Source: Jiella avicenniae (GTDB lineage Bacteria > Pseudomonadota > Alphaproteobacteria > Rhizobiales > Rhizobiaceae). From it: a stretch of 64,000 nt of DNA. The notes under the pieces were generated by a model that worked only from the letters and a program-made list of their open reading frames with translations, was not told the origin of the DNA and searched no databases. A program made the position numbers and the translations under genes. The DNA is taken from assembly GCF_021390325.1 (NCBI RefSeq), contig NZ_JAJUWU010000015.1, forward strand, positions 124,001 through 188,000, written 5' to 3'. How positions within the stretch are numbered: position 1 is the first letter of the stretch; the number at the start of each line of letters is the position of its first letter. Below, in pieces: positions 58,826 to 64,000 of the stretch.

Positions 58826-58901
58826 GCCCGGGTAGCTCAGTTGGTAGAGCATGCGACTGAAAATCGCAGTGTCACTGGTTCGATTCCAGTCCCGGGCACC
58901 A
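58826..58901 (+). tRNA. tRNA-Phe (anticodon GAA)
   Basis: A complete 76-nt cloverleaf with encoded CCA. The acceptor stem GCCCGGG pairs with CCCGGGC, the D-arm holds AGCTCAGTTGGTAGAGC, the anticodon stem is TGCGA/TCGCA around loop CTGAAAA with GAA at 58859-58861, and the T-arm has GGTTCGATTCC. No intron. Confidence 0.97.
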
Positions 58902-59054
58902 TTTCGACACCCTCCCACACGACACGTCACGCATGGCTCGGCTTGGTCTTGCGACTGACTTGGGGTCGATCGTCCGGAGCAGATTCCCGTCCCGACGAAT
59001 GCTGCGTTTGACGCCCGACGGCGTCACTCCGCGGCCCCGGCGGCAACACGCGAT

Positions 59055-59474
59055 TCAGCCGGTTGAAGTCCCTGCGATCGCCTTCCGCGGCCGCCCGCCC
59101 TTGCGCCCATTTTCCCGCGCGGCCTTTGCCTTGGCCGCCGAACGGGCTCGACCGGCTTCGGAAGCCATGAAGCGGGCCGTGCCGAAGACGCCGGCCATCA
59201 GGCCGGGGATCGTGAAATCGACGTCCAGCCGATCCCAGCGCAAGGCGTAGCCATTCTCGATCGTGACCGCCGCAAGGTCATCATCCGAGGCTTCTTCGAG
59301 GTCCTGCAATGCGCGGGCAGGCACCATGAAGGCCGATCCATTGGTGAATTCGACCACGATCTGCCCGGACGCAGCTTCGAAACGAGCCGAACTCGGGGTG
59401 GGAAAGCTTTTATCGAGCCGGCTGCCCCGCTCGATCGCCGAGTCGATGGCTTCATCGGTGAGTTCACGCGCCAT
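59055..59474 (-). CDS. DUF2442 protein with basic AT-hook-like tail (antitoxin-like)
   Basis: A 139-aa protein. The DUF2442 part covers about residues 1-95 (LTDEAIDSAIERGSRLDKSF, then SDDDLAAVTIENGYALRWDR and DVDFTIPGLMAGVFG). The C-terminus is a Lys/Arg/Gly-rich tail ending NGRKGGRPRKAIAG, which resembles an AT-hook and suggests DNA binding. It overlaps the DUF4160 gene by 11 bases, an arrangement typical of toxin-antitoxin pairs. The label antitoxin rests on this context. Confidence 0.82.
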   Translation of the reverse strand: MARELTDEAIDSAIERGSRLDKSFPTPSSARFEAASGQIVVEFTNGSAFMVPARALQDLEEASDDDLAAVTIENGYALRWDRLDVDFTIPGLMAGVFGTARFMASEAGRARSAAKAKAARENGRKGGRPRKAIAGTSTG

Positions 59475-59703
59475 GAATGTCTCTCCATGCGGACAAAAGC
59501 TTGAAGCGGTTCTCGACGACGAGTGCGACGGCCCGGCGCACCTCTGCCCGCGTCATCCCCTTCGCCCAGACGAGCTCGGGCCCATCGGCACCCACGAGGT
59601 CGATCTTGGCGACGCCGTCGCCGACGACGTGAACATGGGCAGGCGGATGATCATCCTTGTAGATGCGGACGGCCAGACCGCCGGCACGAAGCACCGTGAC
59701 CAT
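59464..59703 (-). CDS. DUF4160 protein (toxin-like partner)
   Basis: A 79-aa protein of the DUF4160 family with the core IRIYKDDHPPAHVHV-like segment (here VRIYKDDHPPAHVHVVGD, residues 13-30) and the end VVENRFKLLSAWRDIHG. The conserved His residues could be catalytic or metal-binding. The family is regularly paired with DUF2442 and has been proposed to form toxin-antitoxin modules; activity is unproven. It is the first gene of the pair, and its ATG at 59703 lies 11 bases after a palindrome. Confidence 0.82.
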   Translation of the reverse strand: MVTVLRAGGLAVRIYKDDHPPAHVHVVGDGVAKIDLVGADGPELVWAKGMTRAEVRRAVALVVENRFKLLSAWRDIHGA

Positions 59704-59713
59704 GTCTCATCAT

Positions 59714-59733
59714 AAACCCATCACGATGGGTTT
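59714..59733. promoter_or_regulatory. Candidate operator of the DUF4160/DUF2442 pair
   Basis: AAACCCAT-CACG-ATGGGTTT, a perfect 8+8 inverted repeat just upstream of the DUF4160 start. Position and A+T content fit autoregulation by the paired proteins. Confidence 0.5.
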
Positions 59734-59774
59734 TCAACGCAGTCATCTCAGCGACGCCACGGGGGGGGACCGCC

Positions 59775-60626
59775 TCACCCAAACACCACCGTCCGCGTCC
59801 CGTTCAGCATCACCCGGCCCTCCAGATGCAGCTTCACCGCCCGCGCCAACACACGGGCCTCGATGTCGCGGCCGACGGCGACGAGGTCGTCGGCCGAGAG
59901 GGCATGCGAGACTCGCTCGGTCTCCTGCTCGATGATCGGGCCTTCGTCGAGGTCGGCGGTGACGTAGTGGGCCGTCGCGCCGATCAGCTTGACGCCGCGC
60001 TGGTGGGCCTGGTGGTAGGGCTTGGCGCCCTTGAAGCTCGGCAGGAAGGAGTGGTGGATGTTGATCACCTTGCCCGAGAGCCGCCGGGAGAGGTTGTCGG
60101 ACAAGATCTGCATGTAGCGGGCGAGGACGACGAGGTCGCAGTCGGTCTCGCGGACGAGCTTCAGGAGCTTTTCCTCCTGCTCGGCCTTGGTCTCCTTCGT
60201 CACCGGCCAGTGGTGGAAGGGGATGCCCGCCGCCTCTGCCGTCTCGCGGCTGTTCTCACGATTCGAGACGATGGCGACCACTTCGGCGTCCAGCCAGCCG
60301 ACGCGGATCTGGTAGAGGAGATGCAGCAGCGCGTGGTCGAAGGCCGAGACCATGACGACGATCTTCGGCCGGCGCGCCGCGTCGCGGATCTTCAGATGCA
60401 TGCCGAAGCGGTCGGCGAGGGGGGAGAGCTGGCGCTCCAGGCTCTCGCGCTCGACGTCGGCCTCGAAGTCGGCGGCGATCCTGAGGAAGAAGCGGCCCGA
60501 ATCGCGATCCCAGAACTGGGCGCTCTCGGCGATGTTGGCGCCCGCCTCGAAGAGTTCGGTCGTCAGCCCGGCGACGATGCCGGGACGGTCCTCGCAGGAG
60601 AGGGTGATGATGGTGCTCTTGGCCAT
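59775..60626 (-). CDS. purU: Formyltetrahydrofolate deformylase
   Basis: Hydrolyses 10-formyl-THF to formate and THF, balancing one-carbon pools. The 283-aa protein has an N-terminal ACT domain (about 1-80, CEDRPGIVAGLTTELFEAGA) and a formyltransferase-fold domain with the catalytic Asn, His and Asp in VINIHHSFLPSFKGAKPYHQ, GATAHYVTADLDEGPII and nearby. The start at 60626 gives the usual MAKSTIITLSCEDRPG; upstream codons are not family-like. Confidence 0.95.
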   Translation of the reverse strand: MAKSTIITLSCEDRPGIVAGLTTELFEAGANIAESAQFWDRDSGRFFLRIAADFEADVERESLERQLSPLADRFGMHLKIRDAARRPKIVVMVSAFDHALLHLLYQIRVGWLDAEVVAIVSNRENSRETAEAAGIPFHHWPVTKETKAEQEEKLLKLVRETDCDLVVLARYMQILSDNLSRRLSGKVINIHHSFLPSFKGAKPYHQAHQRGVKLIGATAHYVTADLDEGPIIEQETERVSHALSADDLVAVGRDIEARVLARAVKLHLEGRVMLNGTRTVVFG

Positions 60627-60920
60627 GGCTCGCCTCACGATCCGTTGCCGCTCCGGTCCTCGGCGAAGATCCGGCCGAGGCCCGCGGCTTTCGCCGCCTG
60701 ATTAGAAGAACATCGCGCCACTTTCCAGCGACCCGCCCCCCTTCGCGCGATCGTCGAACGCTCCGTCTTCGCGGGCGGTCCTCATCGGCGGGGGAAACGC
60801 CAGCCTTTTCGGAGGCTTCATGACCTGCCATGCTTCCCATTGTCATGAACGCGTGGTAGCAGCCCTTGCCATCCCTTTTGACGCGTTGCGAAGGCGATCC
60901 GCCTTTGCCGGAGGCATGGC

Positions 60921-62420
60921 ATGGCCCAGATCATCGAGACTCCCACCGGCGCGACGGCGCTCACCTTCGACGACGTGCTGCTGCAGCCTGGTCATTCGGA
61001 GGTCCTGCCGAATCAGACCAGCCTCCGCACCAGGATCACCAAGACGCTGGAGCTCAACCTGCCGATCCTCTCGGCGGCGATGGACACCGTCACCGAGGCG
61101 CGGCTCGCCATCGCCATGGCCCAGGCCGGCGGCATCGGCGTCATCCACCGCAACCTGACGCCGATCGAGCAGGCCGAGGAAGTGCGGCAGGTGAAGAAGT
61201 TCGAGAGCGGCATGGTGGTCAATCCGGTGACCATCGGACCGGAGGCGACCCTCGGCGACGCCCGCGCGCTGATGGCCTCGCATCACATCTCCGGCATTCC
61301 CGTCGTCGAGAACGGCGGCCGCGGCGGCCAGACAAGAGGCCGTCTCGTCGGCATTCTGACCAATCGCGACGTGCGCTTCGCCACCGAGGATTCCCAGCCG
61401 ATCGCCGAGCTGATGACCAGGAAGCCGCTGATCACGGTGCGCGAATCGGTCGAACAGGAGGAGGCCAAGCGCCTGCTCCACCAGCACCGGATCGAGAAGC
61501 TCGTCGTGGTCGACGCCGAGGACAACTGCATCGGCCTGATCACGGTCAAGGACATCGAGAAGTCCCAGCTCAATCCGAACGCCGCCAAGGACCCGCATGG
61601 CCGCCTCCTCGCCGCCGCAGCGACGTCGGTCGGCGACGACGGCTTCGAGCGGGCCGAACGGCTGATCGACGCCGGGGTGGACCTCATCGTCATCGACACC
61701 GCCCACGGCCATTCCCAGCGCGTCCTCGATGCGGTCGGCCGGGTCCGGCAGCTCTCCAATTCCGTCCAGATCATCGCCGGCAACGTCGCCACCGCCGACG
61801 GTACCAAGGCGCTGATCGATGTCGGAGCCGACGGCGTCAAGGTCGGCATCGGCCCGGGCTCGATCTGCACCACCCGGGTCGTCGCCGGCGTCGGCATGCC
61901 GCAGCTTTCGGCGATCATGAGCGCGGCGGAGGCGGCCGACAGGGCCGGTATTCCGATCATCGCCGACGGCGGCATCAAGTTTTCCGGCGACATCGCCAAG
62001 GCGCTGGCGGCGGGCGCATCGGCCGCCATGGTCGGTTCGCTCCTCGCCGGCACGGACGAGAGCCCGGGCGAGATCTATCTCCATCAGGGCCGCTCCTACA
62101 AAGCCTATCGCGGCATGGGGTCGGTCGGTGCGATGGCGCGCGGCTCGGCCGACCGCTACTTCCAGGCCGAGGTGCGCGACACCCTGAAGCTGGTCCCCGA
62201 GGGCATCGAGGGTCAGGTGGCCTACAAGGGCCAGGTCGCGGCCGTCCTGCATCAGCTCGCCGGTGGCCTCCGGGCGGCGATGGGCTATGTCGGCGCCGCC
62301 GATCTCGAACAGCTGCGCACCCGCGCCCGCTTCATCCGCATCTCCAATGCGGGCCTTCGCGAGAGCCATCCTCACGACGTCACGATCACCCGCGAAAGCC
62401 CGAACTATCCGGGGAGCTGA
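60921..62420 (+). CDS. guaB: Inosine-5'-monophosphate dehydrogenase
   Basis: Oxidises IMP to XMP, the committed step of guanine nucleotide synthesis. The 499-aa protein has the TIM barrel interrupted by two CBS domains (about 95-215). The catalytic loop is [18 protein letters not shown] near residue 313, with [27 protein letters not shown] and the mobile-flap segment [10 protein letters not shown]. The ATG at 60921 follows GCCGGAGGC. The 294 bases upstream hold its promoter; no riboswitch was recognised. Confidence 0.97.
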   Translation: MAQIIETPTGATALTFDDVLLQPGHSEVLPNQTSLRTRITKTLELNLPILSAAMDTVTEARLAIAMAQAGGIGVIHRNLTPIEQAEEVRQVKKFESGMVVNPVTIGPEATLGDARALMASHHISGIPVVENGGRGGQTRGRLVGILTNRDVRFATEDSQPIAELMTRKPLITVRESVEQEEAKRLLHQHRIEKLVVVDAEDNCIGLITVKDIEKSQLNPNAAKDPHGRLLAAAATSVGDDGFERAERLIDAGVDLIVIDTAHGHSQRVLDAVGRVRQLSNSVQIIAGNVATADGTKALIDVGADGVKVGIGPGSICTTRVVAGVGMPQLSAIMSAAEAADRAGIPIIADGGIKFSGDIAKALAAGASAAMVGSLLAGTDESPGEIYLHQGRSYKAYRGMGSVGAMARGSADRYFQAEVRDTLKLVPEGIEGQVAYKGQVAAVLHQLAGGLRAAMGYVGAADLEQLRTRARFIRISNAGLRESHPHDVTITRESPNYPGS

Positions 62421-62774
62421 GGCTGGCGGGGGCGAGGCGGCGCTGCCATAGGGCTGCTGCGTTCGAGCAGCGCGGCGGCCGTTCACGCGCCGTGCTGCGG
62501 CGACGTGCGAGGCGTTGGGAAGCCGAAAGTGGAGGGGCCTACCTCAACGCCTCGTCATTCTCGGGCCCCGTCCCGAGAATCCAGGAATCGTAGGGGGCCA
62601 AGGGCTTCAGCTGCAGGGAGGCGGAAGCGGGTGAGGCAGCGGCGGCTGCCCCTGGATTTTCGGCACGGGGGCCGAGAATGACGAGGCCGCGAAGGTTCGT
62701 CGTTGTCCGGCTACGTTGGGGCCGCTGGGTCTCTGCTGGTCAGCGGCCCTTCTGAATGTGCAGTTCTTTTTGCC
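62421..62774. other. Spacer with REPIN-like copy 3
   Basis: 354 bases between the converging guaB and oxidoreductase genes. Apart from the repeat at 62553-62683 no gene or structure was recognised. Confidence 0.5.
62553..62683. repeat. REPIN-like element, copy 3 (diverged)
   Basis: 131 bp with 33-bp inverted arms (62553-62585 and 62651-62683) that pair with three mismatches. The arm core CGTCATTCTCGGG...CCCGAGAAT is related to copies 1 and 2 by T/C changes that keep the arm palindrome. Confidence 0.85.
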
Positions 62775-63833
62775 TCAAATCGACGGCGAGCGCCCCGCCC
62801 TCTCCATGATCTCGATCGCCGCAAGGCTTGCCGAGAGCGGGTGGACGGGGCTCTCCCGCAATCCTGCTCGCAGGCATTCGGCGAAGTGGTCGGCCTGATA
62901 TTGCAGGCCGCTGCCGGTGACGGGGGTGTGGATGGTCTCGCCCTGAGGAGAGGGAACCAAGAGGGTGCGATCCGCCGGCTGCGATCCGTCGGCATCCGAG
63001 GCGGACGTCGCGCCCTCGCGATGGTCGAGCGCGGTTCCGGCCTCGTGCCGCTTCAGCGCCAGGGCCGGCGGGCAGAAGAACGGTCCGGCGAGAGCGATCC
63101 GGCCATGTTCGCCGGAGACCATGGCACCGTTCGGTCCTTCGGTCTCGAAGCCGCAGGAAAGCTTCGTCAGAACCGGCCCGTGCCGGGTGACGAGGGCCGC
63201 CTGGCGGACGCTGCCGGCCTCGTTGCGCTCGACGATGGCGGCGATGTCGTCCGCCGGTCCGAAGAGATGCAGCGCGAGCGCGATCGGATAGACGCCGAGA
63301 TCGCGCAGCGCGCCCCCGGTTTCGGCATCGAACAGTTCGAAGTCCGGACGGTAGGCGCGGGCGTAGGAGAGGTTGGCCGAAAGGCTCTTCGGTGTACCGA
63401 TCGTCCCCTCGGCGAGAAGCGCCCTCAGCCGGACGATCCCCGGCGTGAACACCATCCACATCGCCTCCATGGCGAGGAGACCGCGGCGTTCGGCGACGTC
63501 CCGGATCGCCCGCGCCTCGGCAGGCGTCGGGGCGAGGGGCTTTTCGATCAGCACCGGCTTGCCGGCTTCGAGCGCCGCGATAGCAATCTCGGCATGGGCG
63601 CGATTGACCGTCCCGACATAGATCGCGTCGACGTCCGGCCGGGCGAGGATCTTCGCCGTCTCGTCGGCGTGGATGCCGCTGCCGAAATCCGCAGTGAAAG
63701 CAAAGGCACGGATTCCGTCCCGCGAGCCGACCGCGGCGAGGACGCCGCTGGTCGAATGAGCGAGATCGCCGGCAAAGCGCCGGGCGATGTGCCCGGTGCC
63801 GATCACGCCCCAGCGGATGGGGGAGGAGGTCAT
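62775..63833 (-). CDS. Gfo/Idh/MocA-family oxidoreductase
   Basis: A 352-aa NAD(P)-dependent dehydrogenase. The N-terminal Rossmann domain has WGVIGTGHIARRFAGDL and DAIYVGTVNRAHAEIAIAAL, and the family motif EKPLAPTPAEARAI (near residue 97) holds the catalytic-site Lys. The C-terminal alpha/beta domain includes GGALRDLGVYPIALALHLFG. The substrate is probably a sugar, inositol or trans-dihydrodiol-like compound and cannot be fixed. No partner gene of a sugar pathway is visible apart from the cut gene to the right. Confidence 0.9.
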   Translation of the reverse strand: MTSSPIRWGVIGTGHIARRFAGDLAHSTSGVLAAVGSRDGIRAFAFTADFGSGIHADETAKILARPDVDAIYVGTVNRAHAEIAIAALEAGKPVLIEKPLAPTPAEARAIRDVAERRGLLAMEAMWMVFTPGIVRLRALLAEGTIGTPKSLSANLSYARAYRPDFELFDAETGGALRDLGVYPIALALHLFGPADDIAAIVERNEAGSVRQAALVTRHGPVLTKLSCGFETEGPNGAMVSGEHGRIALAGPFFCPPALALKRHEAGTALDHREGATSASDADGSQPADRTLLVPSPQGETIHTPVTGSGLQYQADHFAECLRAGLRESPVHPLSASLAAIEIMERAGRSPSI

Positions 63834-63854
63834 TTCGGATGCTCGGGTCAGGGG

Positions 63855-63883
63855 ATGGCCGGCCGCACGAGACGGCCGGCCAT
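63855..63883 (-). terminator. Hairpin downstream of the cut gene at the right edge
   Basis: Perfect 11-base arms ATGGCCGGCCG and CGGCCGGCCAT around seven bases, 60 bases after the stop of the right-edge gene and 22 bases before the oxidoreductase start. No T-run. Confidence 0.5.
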
Positions 63884-63942
63884 TATATCCCGGAGTCTAG
63901 AAGGTTTGCCGGAGAGCCGAAAGCATCGGCCGCGCGAAGGCT

Positions 63943-64000
63943 TCAGCCTGCGGCGTCCTGCGGCGTCAACTTCAGAAGCCGGCCGCCGGCGCCGTCTTCG
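63943..64000 (-). CDS. C-terminal end of a protein gene cut by the window, perhaps a PQQ-type sugar dehydrogenase
   Basis: Only 18 codons and a TGA are inside the window: EDGAGGRLLKLTPQDAAG. The pattern EDG-x-x-GRLLKLTP resembles the end of soluble PQQ-dependent aldose dehydrogenases (YliI type). Too little sequence is present for a firm call. Confidence 0.35.
   Translation of the reverse strand, partial: EDGAGGRLLKLTPQDAAG

Noticed and set aside
58826-59760. Integrated element with att repeats at tRNA-Phe
   Set aside because: I found no second copy of the tRNA 3' end downstream and no integrase gene; only the gene pair and its position hint at integration.
60627-60920. A possible riboswitch or small RNA upstream of guaB
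   Set aside because: No known riboswitch core or convincing structured RNA with a terminator could be recognised by eye.

Overview
The window is G+C-rich chromosomal DNA from an alphaproteobacterium of the order Hyphomicrobiales (Rhizobiales). Pointers are the divergent chvI/pckA pair at the left edge, a separate petABC cytochrome bc1 operon, minCDE, a divergent frcR/frcBCA locus, the Hsp20-DUF1150 pair, and single genes of families largely confined to this group (UPF0314/DUF2585, DUF2794, DUF459). I cannot name the genus from sequence alone. No phage, insertion sequence, CRISPR array, rRNA or plasmid function was seen. The only RNA gene recognised is tRNA-Phe.

Layout. 1-6.5 kb: the end of ChvI, PEP carboxykinase, ArfB ribosome rescue, a secreted fasciclin protein, a Tat-type MsrB and an Hsp20-DUF1150 operon. 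6.7-11.2 kb: a fructose-type CUT2 sugar ABC importer (frcBCA) facing a ROK repressor. 11.4-19.7 kb: UspA, an alanine/sodium symporter, UPF0314, a periplasmic 5'-nucleotidase, betI-betA with a perfect 22-bp operator, endonuclease III and an orphan receiver-domain protein. 19.9-28.1 kb: a subtilisin autotransporter, an AraC regulator and petABC ending in a strong terminator. 28.2-37.5 kb: an IsdG-like monooxygenase, apt, and an eight-gene cluster (GntR regulator divergent from binding protein, two permeases, M20-family protein, ornithine cyclodeaminase-like protein and a fused double ATPase).

37.6-48.7 kb: minCDE with a CtrA-like site, a 54-bp tandem repeat, a 50-aa orphan, HNH nuclease, a formaldehyde-activating-enzyme homologue, dapB-gpmA, an MsbA-like exporter, a GNAT acetyltransferase, an A+T-richer methyltransferase segment, YihY, DUF2794 and a headless Crp/Fnr gene. 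49-64 kb: gltD without gltB, a DUF459 protein, an MltB-type transglycosylase, galU, an outer-membrane barrel, a KdsD-type isomerase, a HAD phosphatase, tRNA-Phe, a DUF4160/DUF2442 toxin-antitoxin-like pair, purU, guaB, a Gfo/Idh oxidoreductase and the last codons of another gene.

Most genes are ordinary housekeeping or transport genes. The best candidates for undescribed biology are: (1) the 29.2-37.5 kb cluster, whose M20 protein has lost two canonical metal ligands (His to Met, Asp to Asn) beside a dehydrogenase-like partner and its own importer; (2) a Fae homologue with Glu in place of the proposed catalytic His and no methylotrophy genes nearby; (3) a DUF459 SGNH-fold protein lacking both Ser and His of the catalytic triad; (4) a three-copy REPIN-like family with perfect 29-bp inverted arms in two copies; and (5) the small-protein and repeat region after minE.
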